Source: an uncultured Spartobacteria bacterium (lineage in GTDB: Bacteria > Verrucomicrobiota > Verrucomicrobiia > Chthoniobacterales > Chthoniobacteraceae). From it: 64,000 nt of DNA. A program made the position numbers and the translations under genes. Where the stretch lies: positions 1-64,000 of the forward strand of contig CAIRYQ010000068.1 in NCBI GenBank assembly GCA_903882875.1, written 5' to 3'. Shown here piece by piece: positions 38,396-47,000 of the stretch. The notes under the pieces are model-generated. The model was not told the origin of the DNA. It worked only from the letters and a program-made list of their open reading frames with translations, and made no database searches. The stretch's first letter is position 1; each line of letters opens with the position of its first letter.

Positions 38396-39396
38396 CTATG
38401 ACGAACGAATGAGTGAATGGATGCGCGTGAAGTGATCGGCACGGAATCCCATCGCGAGCTTCAACTGGTAGTCCCGCTCGAGCACGTTTGTGATTTTGCG
38501 GCAGCGGAGGTAGTCGGCGAATGAAATGCTTCCACGCAGGAACGCCCATAGGCCGGAGACCGGCACCGGGAAATCGCTGCCGTGCAGGAGGCGTTCGCCG
38601 AGCAGGTTTGCGTCGCCGATGCAGCGTTTTGCGAAGCGTCCGCGCTGCGGGACATTCCATGCGTGTCGCCGTGGAGGTTCGGCCATTTGCCGAGCATGTC
38701 CGCGAAGACGTGGAAATACTGCGGGTCGGTGAGCCCGCTCTTCGTCGCAGCGTGCGCGGCGATCACGGTTACGCCGCATTCGAGCGGGAGCGTGAGCACG
38801 CGCGGATCGGAATAGGCGGCGTTCACGACCTGAACGGTGTGCTCGCCGCCGGTGTGTGCGAGCAGCGGCAGGCGAACCTCGGCCATTCGTTCCCAAAATT
38901 TCCGGTAGCGAGGATGGTTGCAGTCCACGTTGTGGCAGTTCGGCAGCAGCTTCAGCATCACCGCACCGCCCTGGATGCAGCGATCCAATTCATCCAGCGC
39001 ATCTGGCCGCGCGGGGTGGATGCTCACCGCCGGGAGAAACTCGGGATGCTCTCGCGCGAGCCGCAGCACGTAGTCATTCGGCACGTGAAAGGAACCAGTG
39101 CCTTCCATCTTCGTGCCATCGTCGTGAAAGACCTCGTCTTGCGCAAGAAGCACGACGGACGCGAGCGAGGATTCCCTCACGAGCTTCAGCAGATGCGCGA
39201 CGTAGCGCTCATCAAAATCAGACGCGTGCAGCGACGTAGCGCCGAGGCCGATGTGCCGGAGCATGTGATTGGCCAGCATCTTCTGCCACCACGTCGCGCC
39301 GAGTCGCAGCCAGCATCCGCTGCCAGATTTCCCATTGCCGACGAGATGCACGTGGCAGTCAACCGGCGGCAGTGGCTGCAAAGTTTGCGCACTCAT
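38396..39396 (-). pseudogene. Amidohydrolase with a single-base frameshift
   Basis: The frame starting MSAQTLQPLPPVDCHVHLVG at 39396 encodes an amidohydrolase-2-like protein. It has the DCHVH metal motif, IHPARPDALDEL, LLPNC, LLAHTGGEHTV and VIAAHAAT. After PNLHGDT (about residue 245) the frame breaks. The matching C-terminus continues one frame over with NVPQRGRFAKRCIG and LLHGSDFPVPVSGLWAF to a stop at 38396. One missing base near 38663 restores a protein of about 334 residues. It may be a true lesion or a sequencing error. Translation is coupled (ATGA) to the LysR gene upstream. Confidence 0.75.
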
Positions 39397-40301
39397 TTCC
39401 TCCACAGCGTCCGTTTTTTCAGCCACTCCGCAACGAGTGAGCGAAACGCCGAGGCCGCAGGCGATGTGCAGGAGTCGGCCCAGACCATCACGAGTTCGAT
39501 CGCCTGCACCGGCACGAGCGGGCGAAACGCGAGCGGTGTGCCCGCGCCGACGATTGCCACGCTGTCCGGGATGATGCCGATGCCGGCGCCCGCCTCGACG
39601 TAGCTGAGCACCGTGTGGATGACGCTCGGCGTGTGCGTGAATCGAGGCGTGAATTTCGCGCGCTGACATGCGGTGAGGATTGCGTCGTGCAGGCCCACGC
39701 CCTCGCGCCGCGCGAGGATGACGAGCGGTTCGCCAGCGAGTGCCCGCCAAGGCACGGTGCGTTTTTTTGCAAGCGCATGATCGGCGGGCAGCACGCAATG
39801 GAACGGCTCGCGACGGAGCACGGTCGTGTGCAGGCCGTGTGCGTGCTGCGCGAGCACCGGGCGCGTGAGGCCGATTTCGAGGCGTCCGCGCGCGACCATT
39901 TCCCACACGCGCTCCGGCGTGCGCTCCTCGAGGATCACCGAAACGCGCGGATATCGCCGGCGAAACTCCGCGAGCAATCGTCCGAGAAATGCCCGCGTGG
40001 GCGGGCCGATGTAGCCGACTCGCAACTCCCCTTCCTCGCCGTTTGCCGTCCGTTGCACTTTTTTCACCGCGTCATCCACGCGCTGAAAAAGAATCCCGAT
40101 TTCGTGCAGCAGCACCGCGCCGGCCTCGGTGAGCGAGACAGTGCGCCGGTTGCGCAACATGAGCACCGCGCCGATTTTTTCCTCGAGTTCCTTCACCGCG
40201 CGGCTGAGCGCGGGCTGCGCGATGTGCAGGCGGCGCGCGGCCTTGGAAAAGCTGAGTTCCTCGGCGACGGCCTGGAAATAGCGCAGGTGGCGGAGTTCCA
40301 T
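39393..40301 (-). CDS. LysR-family transcriptional regulator
   Basis: The protein of about 302 residues has the LysR helix-turn-helix at its start (LRYFQAVAEELSFSKAARRL, then HIAQPALSRAVKELEEKIG). A two-lobed effector-binding domain begins at GELRVGYIG. The start MELRHLRYF at 40301 is preferred over an ATG 21 bp upstream. The gene is divergent, across about 87 bp, from the SsuABC-type importer and coupled to the amidohydrolase downstream. It probably controls both in response to the imported compound, whose identity is unknown. Confidence 0.9.
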   Translation of the reverse strand: MELRHLRYFQAVAEELSFSKAARRLHIAQPALSRAVKELEEKIGAVLMLRNRRTVSLTEAGAVLLHEIGILFQRVDDAVKKVQRTANGEEGELRVGYIGPPTRAFLGRLLAEFRRRYPRVSVILEERTPERVWEMVARGRLEIGLTRPVLAQHAHGLHTTVLRREPFHCVLPADHALAKKRTVPWRALAGEPLVILARREGVGLHDAILTACQRAKFTPRFTHTPSVIHTVLSYVEAGAGIGIIPDSVAIVGAGTPLAFRPLVPVQAIELVMVWADSCTSPAASAFRSLVAEWLKKRTLWRK

Positions 40302-40387
40302 TCGCTGATGCGTATCAGGCATGACTGCTATCGCAAGATTCGATTTCCGTTATCAGCGGCAGACTGCCAGCTTCCGCATCCGTTTTA

Positions 40388-41437
40388 GTGAAACTCATCC
40401 GCACACTCGCCATTGTTCTGACGCTGTGGCTGCTCGGCATTACTGCCATGCACGGCGGGCTGAACCTGCACTGGTTTGCGAAGACGACAGGCGACGGCAC
40501 GGGCGAGAAGACGTTCGGCGTCGGCTTTCTCCCGGTGACGTGCCACCTCACCTGCCCTGTCACGCATTTCATCAACAAGGAGATGGAGCACCACGACATG
40601 TTCCAGCCGATGCGCTTCAACGGCTGGCCGGAACTGAAGGAGATGTTCATCGGCCGCTCGAAGGACATGCCGGCGGCATTCATCCTCGCGCCAATGGCCA
40701 TCGCGCTGCGCGAGCAGGGCGTGAAAATCAAAATCGTCCACCTCGGCCATCGCGACGGCTCGGCAGTGATGGTCCACAAGGACAGCGGGATTTTCCAGAC
40801 GACCGACCTGCGCGGAAAAACGATCGCGGTGCCGGGACGCTACGCCAACCAACGGATCATCATTTATCGCGAACTAAAAAAAGCCGGCATGACTCTCGAT
40901 GATGTGAAGCTGCTCGAAATGCCGCCGCCGGACATGCCCGCCGCGCTGCTCTCGCACTCGGTGGATGCGATTACGTCGGGCGAGCCGTTCATGGGGCAGG
41001 CGGAACTCGACGGCTACGGTCGCGTGCTGTGGCAGGCGAAGGACGTTTGGCCGGGGTTCATCTCGTGTGTGCTCGCGGTGCATGAGGATGCGATCCGCGA
41101 TCACCGAGACGAAATCCAGCGCCTCGTGAACGGCATCGCATCGAGCGGAAAGTGGATTGATGAAAGCATGTCGCACCGCATGGACGCCGCGCAGTTCGTC
41201 GCGACAAACTATTACAACCAGAATCCGCGGCTGCTCAGTTTCGTCCTCAGCAAGCCGCCAGATCGCGTGACCTACTCACGGCTGAAACCACTGCAGCCAG
41301 AGTTCGAGGAAATCGAACGCCTCGCGAAAGAGGTCGGCATGCTGCAAGGCACCGCTCATTTCGAGGACTATGCGGACGACACGTTTGCACCCGATCCGGC
41401 GAAGGTGCAGGCCCCGCATTTTGAGGTGAAGAAATGA
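40388..41437 (+). CDS. ABC importer substrate-binding protein (SsuA/NMT1-like)
   Basis: The 349-residue protein has an uncleaved or signal-type N-terminal hydrophobic segment (TLAIVLTLWLLGITAMHGG). A periplasmic type-II binding fold of the nitrate/sulfonate/thiamine-precursor class follows. It contains GFLPVTCHLTCPVTHFI, the hinge LRGKTIAVPGRYANQ and the ITSGEPFMGQAEL segment. It overlaps the permease gene by ATGA and begins a three-gene importer divergent from the LysR regulator. The substrate could be a sulfonate, nitrate or small organic anion; the sequence does not decide. Confidence 0.85.
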   Translation: MKLIRTLAIVLTLWLLGITAMHGGLNLHWFAKTTGDGTGEKTFGVGFLPVTCHLTCPVTHFINKEMEHHDMFQPMRFNGWPELKEMFIGRSKDMPAAFILAPMAIALREQGVKIKIVHLGHRDGSAVMVHKDSGIFQTTDLRGKTIAVPGRYANQRIIIYRELKKAGMTLDDVKLLEMPPPDMPAALLSHSVDAITSGEPFMGQAELDGYGRVLWQAKDVWPGFISCVLAVHEDAIRDHRDEIQRLVNGIASSGKWIDESMSHRMDAAQFVATNYYNQNPRLLSFVLSKPPDRVTYSRLKPLQPEFEEIERLAKEVGMLQGTAHFEDYADDTFAPDPAKVQAPHFEVKK

Positions 41438-42198
41438 ACCGGCGAGTGCTTCACATCGTGCTCCCGCTCGTCACAGGGGCGCTGTTGCTCACCTCATGGC
41501 ATGTCGCGGTGAAGCTGTCGGGCAGCGATATTTTTCCGACGCCGCAGCAAGTGCTCGCGGGCCTCGGTGAACTCGCACAGCAGGGCCTGCTGCTGAAATA
41601 CATCGTCGCGTCGCTCTTCCGTGTGAGCTGGGGTTTCATCGCGGCGGTGCTCGTCGGCGTGCCGCTCGGGCTGATCCTCGGTTGGTTTCGTCCTGCGTAT
41701 GCGGCGCTGAATCCGTTCATCCAAATCCTGCGCCCGATTTCGCCCATCGCGTGGATTCCTGTGGCGATTCTGTGGTTCGGCGTGAAGGACACTGCGCCGG
41801 TGTTCCTCATTTTTCTCGCGAGCGTTTTTCCCATCACCGTTTCCTCGATGGCGGCGGTGCAAAATATGCAGCAGGTCTATTTGCGCGCGGCGCAAAATTT
41901 CGGCCTCGGCGGACTGGAGCTTTTCCGCCGTGTGATTTTCCCCGCCGCACTGCCGCAGATCATCACGGGCATCCGCATCGCGCTCGGCGTGGCGTGGCTC
42001 GTGGTCGTCGCCGCGGAGATGATCGCGGTGAACAGCGGGCTGGGCTATCTCATCATTGACGCGCGCAACGCGGGCAAACGCTACGACCTCGTCGTCGCCG
42101 GCATGGTGATGATCGGCCTCATCGGGCTCGTGCTCGATGTGCTCGTGCGGCGGCTGGAGAAATTCGACGAAGTGCGCTGGGGCTATGGGCAACGCTGA
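41434..42198 (+). CDS. ABC importer permease (SsuC-like)
   Basis: The 254-residue inner-membrane protein has about six helices and the importer EAA-like loop, here FGLGGLELFRRVIFPAALPQIITG. It also has the segment RPISPIAWIPVAILWFG typical of SsuC/TauC/NrtB permeases. Both ends overlap neighbours: ATGA with the binding-protein gene, and 14 bp with the ATPase gene at its 3' end. It forms the channel of this importer. Confidence 0.9.
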   Translation: MNRRVLHIVLPLVTGALLLTSWHVAVKLSGSDIFPTPQQVLAGLGELAQQGLLLKYIVASLFRVSWGFIAAVLVGVPLGLILGWFRPAYAALNPFIQILRPISPIAWIPVAILWFGVKDTAPVFLIFLASVFPITVSSMAAVQNMQQVYLRAAQNFGLGGLELFRRVIFPAALPQIITGIRIALGVAWLVVVAAEMIAVNSGLGYLIIDARNAGKRYDLVVAGMVMIGLIGLVLDVLVRRLEKFDEVRWGYGQR

Positions 42199-42967
42199 CA
42201 TGCAGAACATCATCACCGTGCGCGACTGCTGGATGTCCTTCGCGGGCAAGGAACCCGGCGCTGAAATCCATGTGCTCGAACAGGTGAACCTTGATGTCGT
42301 GCAGGGCGAATTCGTCTGCATCGTCGGCCCGAGCGGTTGCGGAAAGAGCACGTTGCTGAACATCATCGGCGGCTTTCTGGAGGAGACGCGGGGAGAAATT
42401 TACGTGGAGAATGCCGTGGTGAATGGCCCCGATCCGGGACGCATCTTCGTGTTCCAGGAGAATGGCGTTTTTCCGTGGCTGACCGTGGAGCAAAACATCG
42501 GCTTCGGACTGCTCTCGCGCCCGGAGACCGAGCGCGCCGAGCGGGTGAAGCACTACATCGCGATGGTGGGGCTGAATGGATTCGAAAAATCCTACCCTCG
42601 AGAACTCAGCGGCGGCATGAGGCAGCGCGTGGAAATCGCTCGCGCGCTCGCAGCGGATGCGCGCGTGCTCTACATGGACGAGCCATTCGGCGCGCTCGAT
42701 TTTCTCACCCGGCTCAAGATGCGCTCCGATCTCATCCGCATCTGGCAGGCGGAGAAAAAGACGATCCTCTTCGTCACGCATGACATCGAGGAAGCCGTGC
42801 AGCTCGCCGACCGCGTGCTCGTGATGACGAAACGGCCCGCGACGATCCAAGAGGAAGTGAAGATCGATCTCCCGCGTCCGCGCGATCTCGATTCATCCGG
42901 CTATCTTGCGGCCCGCGATCGGATCTTCGAGATCATGGGCATGGATGCCCACGGCGGCGGAGGATAG
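42185..42967 (+). CDS. ABC importer ATPase (SsuB-like)
   Basis: The 260-residue cytoplasmic subunit has Walker A GPSGCGKST, Q-loop FQENGVFPWLTV, signature LSGGMRQRVEIARAL and Walker B VLYMDEPFGALD, the usual order for SsuB/TauB/NrtD proteins. The start at 42185 (MGNADMQNI) overlaps the permease gene; an internal ATG at 42200 is possible. Its 3' end overlaps by 35 bp the 3' end of the convergent membrane-protein gene. Confidence 0.92.
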   Translation: MGNADMQNIITVRDCWMSFAGKEPGAEIHVLEQVNLDVVQGEFVCIVGPSGCGKSTLLNIIGGFLEETRGEIYVENAVVNGPDPGRIFVFQENGVFPWLTVEQNIGFGLLSRPETERAERVKHYIAMVGLNGFEKSYPRELSGGMRQRVEIARALAADARVLYMDEPFGALDFLTRLKMRSDLIRIWQAEKKTILFVTHDIEEAVQLADRVLVMTKRPATIQEEVKIDLPRPRDLDSSGYLAARDRIFEIMGMDAHGGGG

Positions 42968-43331
42968 CGAGCAGGAGCAGGAAGCCCGCGATGCAGCCTG
43001 CGCCGATGAAATTATCGCGCAGCGAAGGTGGAAAAATGAGGATGTAGCCGGCGTCCTTCACCAGCGCAGCGAAGCTCGACACGCAGAACGGCATGAGAAA
43101 AAGACGGAAGACCTGCCAGCGATCCTGCCGCGTGCTGCCTTTGCCCGGTGCGCTGGTGCTGATCCAAAGAGCCACCCCGATGATCCCGGCGAGACCGAGT
43201 GAAGTCAGCCACAGCCGCGGGCGCGGATCGAAATGCTGCGCAACATTTACGACGTACCAAATCGCGTAGCACCAGAGGACGACACGTCCCTTGGTGAGCG
43301 TGGCGAGGTAGCGAATCAGCCGGGCGAACAT
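42933..43331 (-). CDS. Conserved small membrane protein
   Basis: The 132-residue protein begins MFARLIRYLATLTKGRVVLWCYAIWY. It has about four hydrophobic segments, with the polar stretch DRWQVFRLFLMPFCVSSFAALVKDAG between the second and third. The pattern looks like a conserved bacterial family of unknown function rather than chance, but I cannot name a domain. It could be the distal gene of the fluoride-island operon, 184 bp after the EamA gene. Its end overlaps the convergent SsuB-like gene by 35 bp. Confidence 0.65.
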   Translation of the reverse strand: MFARLIRYLATLTKGRVVLWCYAIWYVVNVAQHFDPRPRLWLTSLGLAGIIGVALWISTSAPGKGSTRQDRWQVFRLFLMPFCVSSFAALVKDAGYILIFPPSLRDNFIGAGCIAGFLLLLAILRRRGHPCP

Positions 43332-43515
43332 TTTACAGCCGAAAGTCTCAGCGGTGCAGTGCGGCGTCAATCGCCCGGCGGATGTCGGCATCTTCTCGGC
43401 ATCCGATACAACACCGGGGTCGCAATGAGCGAAGGCTGCACAAGCACGCGGCCATGAGAAGGTCGAGCGATTGATGAGGAAGAAAAGCTGCTGGTCCAAT
43501 TTCACGGGCGACGGG

Positions 43516-43935
43516 TCACTTCCACGCCAGGAGCAAGGCTCCGACGACGATGAAGCCCGCACCGAAGCCTTCGCGCACGTTCAACTTTTCGCCGAGAACC
43601 ACGATGGAGATTCCAATCGCGATGACGACGCTCAGTTTGTCGATAGGGGCGACTTTCGAGACTTCACCGAGTTGCAAGGCGCGGAAGTAGCACAGCCACG
43701 AAAGGCCGGTGGCGACTGCGGACAACGCGAGAAAGAGCCAGGTGCGGTGGGCGATGGCTGCGAGGGCGCCCGTCTTCATGGTGAAGGCGGCGATCAGCCA
43801 GGTGATCGCGAGGATGATCGTCGTGCGGATGGCAGTGGCGAGGTTGGAGTTGACGTCGGCGACACCGACCTTTGCCAGCACGGCAGTGAGGCCGGCGAAT
43901 ACTGCGGAAAGAAGTGCCCAGAAAAACCAGTTCAT
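43516..43935 (-). CDS. EamA-domain transporter (single domain)
   Basis: The 139-residue protein has five hydrophobic segments and one EamA/DMT domain: WALLSAVFAGLTAVLAKVGV, FLALSAVATGLSWLCYF, RALQLGEVSKVAPIDKLSVV and a final FGAGFIVVGALLLAW. Full DMT transporters usually have two such domains, so this is a half-size member that would need to dimerise. Its ATG overlaps the TGA of the small ORF upstream, implying coupled translation in the fluoride-island operon. The substrate is unknown. Confidence 0.88.
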   Translation of the reverse strand: MNWFFWALLSAVFAGLTAVLAKVGVADVNSNLATAIRTTIILAITWLIAAFTMKTGALAAIAHRTWLFLALSAVATGLSWLCYFRALQLGEVSKVAPIDKLSVVIAIGISIVVLGEKLNVREGFGAGFIVVGALLLAWK

Positions 43936-44144
43936 CAGCGCACGAGTTGCCTGCGATCAACGAAGAGGAAAATTCCCGCTGCGACGATTCCGGCGGGAAA
44001 GCAGTAGCGCCACGAGAAGGCGAATCAGCGGTGAAAAAAGCCGTGCTGTTCGGGTTCAAATTTGGCAGCGAGCGCCAGCAGAAACGCGGCGGAATTCGTA
44101 CCGGGGCCGATGAGCGCGACGGTGAGAAGGATGCGTTTCGCCAT
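43935..44144 (-). pseudogene. Two-helix small membrane ORF interrupted by TGA
   Basis: Starting at ATG 44144, which overlaps the DUF190 stop as TAATG, the frame encodes MAKRILLTVALIGPGTNSAA and a hydrophobic helix. It meets TGA at 44025-44027 (codon 40). The same frame continues with WRYCFPAGIVAAGIFLFVDRR, a second helix with basic flank. It ends in a TGA that overlaps the EamA start codon. Overlaps at both ends and intact hydrophobic design on either side of the stop suggest a 69-codon gene with one nonsense codon, or two tiny products. No family is recognised. Confidence 0.45.
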
Positions 44145-44518
44145 TATTTTTTCCCGTTGTGCGGGCGGTATTGAATGACCTGCACTTTCTCCAGCGTGAC
44201 CAGGCCGCCGTCCATCATTTCATCAAGCACGGGCAGGAATGCCTCAATTTTCTCCGGCATATCCACGATCTCGATCACCAGCGGCAAGTCGGTCGAAAGC
44301 TGAAGGATTTTTGCGGTGTGAATGCGGCTGTTCTTGCCGAACCCCATCGGGCTTTTGAGCACCGTCGCGCCGGCGAGGTGAAGCTCGCGTGCTTTCATCA
44401 CGATGGCTTCGTAGAGCGGCTGGTGGCCGTGGCGGTCGGCATCGCCGATGAAGATGCGCAGGAGCGTCGCTTCGAGCGGGAGCTTGGGTTCTTGGCCGGT
44501 GGATTGGTCGGGAGTCAT
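44144..44518 (-). CDS. DUF190 protein of the fluoride-resistance operon
   Basis: The 124-residue cytoplasmic protein shows the complete DUF190 pattern: LRIFIGDADRHGHQPLYEAIV, GATVLKSPMGFGKNSRIHTAKIL, LSTDLPLVIEIVD and FLPVLDEMM. DUF190 genes are repeatedly found with crcB and fluoride riboswitches; their action is undefined and the fold resembles PII-like proteins. It follows crcB by 6 bp and overlaps the next small ORF by TAATG. A diverged DUF190-like domain is also fused to the antiporter upstream, so this operon encodes two. Confidence 0.92.
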   Translation of the reverse strand: MTPDQSTGQEPKLPLEATLLRIFIGDADRHGHQPLYEAIVMKARELHLAGATVLKSPMGFGKNSRIHTAKILQLSTDLPLVIEIVDMPEKIEAFLPVLDEMMDGGLVTLEKVQVIQYRPHNGKK

Positions 44519-44524
44519 GGGGCT

Positions 44525-44917
44525 TTAGCGGTGGTTGAACAAAGTCGCGACGACATGCCCGAGCCATACGGCAATCAGGCACAGTACGACGGAAAGAGCG
44601 GCATTCAATCCGGCGCGCAACCATTCGCCGTCTTGAAAAAGGTTGAAGGTTTGCAGGCCGAATGAAGAGAAGGTCGTGTAGCCGCCGAGCACGCCGAGCA
44701 TCACGACCTGACGTGTCAGTGCCGACGTGAAGAACATTCCGTCGGGACCGGTCAGTGTGGCGAAGATGCCGATGACGAAACAGCCGGACACATTCACGAC
44801 AAGCGTGCCGACCGGAAACGTCTCGCCGTATTTCGCCGCGAGCCAGCCGGAGAGCGCCATGCGAAGGCCGGTACCGAAGGCGCCCCCGAGCATCACGGCG
44901 AGATAGGTCTTCAGCAT
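44525..44917 (-). CDS. crcB: CrcB/Fluc fluoride channel
   Basis: Fluc channels export fluoride as antiparallel dimers in the inner membrane. The 130-residue protein has four hydrophobic helices, the N-terminal GGAFGTGLRMAL, the GTLVVNVSGCFVIG helix with the conserved Asn, and the GGYTTFSSFGLQT signature containing the phenylalanine-lined pore segment. It lies 18 bp after the CLC-F fusion gene and 6 bp before DUF190, so it is expected to be under the upstream fluoride riboswitch. Confidence 0.95.
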   Translation of the reverse strand: MLKTYLAVMLGGAFGTGLRMALSGWLAAKYGETFPVGTLVVNVSGCFVIGIFATLTGPDGMFFTSALTRQVVMLGVLGGYTTFSSFGLQTFNLFQDGEWLRAGLNAALSVVLCLIAVWLGHVVATLFNHR

Positions 44918-44935
44918 GGCGGCGGGCAGCGGAGA

Positions 44936-46786
44936 CTAAAGGGCGTCGGATTTCAATTCCTTCGGCGTCGCATCGTGGTGCTCCACGTCGCTGCCGTGAA
45001 TGTCCCAATGCTCGATGTGCTTGTAGATGATGACCTTGTTTTGCAGCAGCTCGCCGTGCGTGCGGCAGAAATGTTCGAGCTGGGCTTTTTCGCCGATGAG
45101 TTCGACGCACATGGTCAGTTCGGGATTGCCCGTCTCCGCGTCGTGCGCGCGGACTTTGCCGTGGTTGCTGTAGCCGTAGTGGGTGTGGTGCGCGTGCGCG
45201 TTCATGATGCCGTCCTTCTTCGCGGCATCCACGAGTTCGCGGTAGAGCGGGCGCGAGGCGAGAAAGCCGCGCAGGCCGGGCTGCTTTCGTTTGTCGGCGG
45301 GCTTGAGATAAATGCGGATCAGGCCGATCTCGCGCGGGACGACCTTGTGTTTGTTGTGGGGCATGGTGTTGGGTTCGGGCGTGTTGTTTTCGTTGGAAAA
45401 AGCGGCGCCAGCGCGACTGACCAGCGAGGCGGTGAGTTCGCCGAAAGCGGACACTTCCCTTTCGCGAACGTGCCGCAACGCGATCTCGGGCGGCAGGGTC
45501 GAATCGCTCGTTTTCGGTACGGCGACTCGCTGCGAAAGGTAGATGCCCGAGTGTCCGCTGAACAGGTAGGCGAGGAAACACGCGGTCGCGATATAGACGC
45601 TGTGTGTCGCGCCAAACAGCTCGATGCCCATGAGCGTGCAGGCGACCGGCGTGTTCGTCGCTCCCGCAAAAATCGCGACGAAACCAAGCGCCGCGAAAAG
45701 ATCCGTCGGCGCGCCGAGCAGACCGGCGAGCGCATTTCCCAGCGCCGCGCCGATGAAAAACAGCGGCGTGACTTCGCCGCCCTTAAATCCGGCGCTGAGC
45801 GTCACCGCGGTGAACACGATTTTCCAAAGCCAGCTCCACGGGTGGATTTCCGGCGAAGTGAAGAACGACGGGATCGTGATCGCGCGCGGATCGCGCGACC
45901 ACACGCCGAGGCCGAGATAGTCCGGCGTGCCGGCGATGAAAAACAAGCCGATGACCAGCGCGCCACCCACCGCCGGGCGCAGCGGCGCGTATGGGATCCA
46001 CTTTTTGAAAAGCGCATTCAGCCGGTGCGAAAGTTCCGCGAAGAACGTGCCGGCCCATCCGAATACCGCCGATGCGATCACCACTTTCAGCAGCAGCCAC
46101 GGCTCCAGGTGAAAGAACGCGGCGGGCGGGCGGTCGTTTGCGAGATATGCGATCGCGTAGTGCGTGTGCCCGATGCCCCATGCGTGGCAGGTCCAGTCGC
46201 CCACGACTGCGGCGATGAGGCACGGCAGCAGCGCCTCGTACTGGATGCGCCCGATCATGAGCACCTCCAGCGCGAAGACCGCACCCGCGAGCGGCGTGCC
46301 GAAGACCGCGCCAAAGCCCGCGGCGATTCCGCCCATGAGCATGATTCGCACGGCCGTCGCATCCAGCCGGAGCATCCTGCAAAATCCGCTCGCGATACTC
46401 CCGCCCATCTGCACCGCCGTCCCTTCCCTCCCCGCCGAGCCTCCGAAAAGATGCGTGACGAGCGTGCCGAACAAAATCAGCGGAGCCATCCGCCGCGGCA
46501 CGCCGCCGCCGGGTTGATGAATCTGATCCATGATCAGGTTGTTCCCGCCTTCCGCCGAGCGTCCGAAATAATGATACAGCAAACCGACACCCACGCCGGC
46601 GATCGGCAGCAGCCAGAGCAGCCACGGATGATCGAAACGCACGCCCGTCACCGCATCGAGGTTCCACAAAAAAAACGCGCACGCAGAACCTGCCGCCATC
46701 GCCATCGGGATGATGAGCACGAGCCATTTCAGCGCCGCCCTGGCCCGCAAAAGCCACTCCGAAAATCTTTGCCGAATTGCAATCAT
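44936..46786 (-). CDS. CLC-F fluoride/proton antiporter fused to a DUF190-like domain
   Basis: The 616-residue protein has a CLC membrane core (about 20-430). The markers of the fluoride-selective CLC-F branch are GGNNL (80-84) at the central anion site and GREGTAVQ (119-126) with the gating glutamate. The C-terminal 130 residues are a His-rich, PII-like DUF190-type domain ([41 protein letters not shown]). The start at 46786 is chosen because a GGAGGT site precedes it by 6 bp; the ATG at 46813 lacks one. It is the first gene after the riboswitch. The fusion suggests that the DUF190 partner acts directly on the antiporter. Confidence 0.92.
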   Translation of the reverse strand: MIAIRQRFSEWLLRARAALKWLVLIIPMAMAAGSACAFFLWNLDAVTGVRFDHPWLLWLLPIAGVGVGLLYHYFGRSAEGGNNLIMDQIHQPGGGVPRRMAPLILFGTLVTHLFGGSAGREGTAVQMGGSIASGFCRMLRLDATAVRIMLMGGIAAGFGAVFGTPLAGAVFALEVLMIGRIQYEALLPCLIAAVVGDWTCHAWGIGHTHYAIAYLANDRPPAAFFHLEPWLLLKVVIASAVFGWAGTFFAELSHRLNALFKKWIPYAPLRPAVGGALVIGLFFIAGTPDYLGLGVWSRDPRAITIPSFFTSPEIHPWSWLWKIVFTAVTLSAGFKGGEVTPLFFIGAALGNALAGLLGAPTDLFAALGFVAIFAGATNTPVACTLMGIELFGATHSVYIATACFLAYLFSGHSGIYLSQRVAVPKTSDSTLPPEIALRHVREREVSAFGELTASLVSRAGAAFSNENNTPEPNTMPHNKHKVVPREIGLIRIYLKPADKRKQPGLRGFLASRPLYRELVDAAKKDGIMNAHAHHTHYGYSNHGKVRAHDAETGNPELTMCVELIGEKAQLEHFCRTHGELLQNKVIIYKHIEHWDIHGSDVEHHDATPKELKSDAL

Positions 46787-46849
46787 GCGCGCACCTCCGT
46801 GGAAAGGTGGCATTGGCGGGAACTGAAACTATGCGGCTGTGAGATGGGC

Positions 46850-46948
46850 ATGATTCTACTGTGGTAAGTAGGAATCATCGGCCCGGTCGTGAAACCTGAA
46901 GCGGTTCGGCGGACCTGCGTCCGCACCGGCGGAAATCCATCGCCGTGA
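46850..46948 (-). ncRNA. Fluoride riboswitch (crcB motif) with overlapping hairpin
   Basis: On the minus strand the leader reads GGCGATGGATTTCCGCC at about 46944-46928, the first conserved stem-loop. A GCGGAC-GCAG-GTCCGC hairpin, a GAACCGC segment and GATGATTCCTAC (46879-46868) follow, the last matching the conserved 3' block of fluoride riboswitches. Directly after it, GTAGAATCAT (46859-46850) can pair with that 3' block, forming an alternative hairpin that would compete with the ligand-bound fold. There is no T-run, so control may be at translation or through another terminator. It precedes the CLC-F gene. Confidence 0.88.
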
Positions 46949-46953
46949 CCGCG

Positions 46954-46982
46954 AAGAAACCGGGCAGACGCCGCTGCGTCAA
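46954..46982 (-). promoter_or_regulatory. Candidate promoter of the fluoride operon
   Basis: On the minus strand TTGACG (46982-46977) is followed, after 17 bp, by TTTCTT (46959-46954). The -35 is good and the -10 is weak. The position would start transcription at about the first base of the riboswitch, which is what makes it plausible. Confidence 0.35.
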
Positions 46983-47000
46983 GCGAATCCCCGGACCGCG

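Noticed and set aside
43332-43515. Possible N-terminal extension or PAP2-like fragment (GTG at 43505, LDQQLFFLINRS)
   Set aside because: It recalls the start of PAP2 phosphatases for about 15 residues only. The remainder up to the ATG at 43331 is Cys/Pro/Thr-rich and does not continue the domain.
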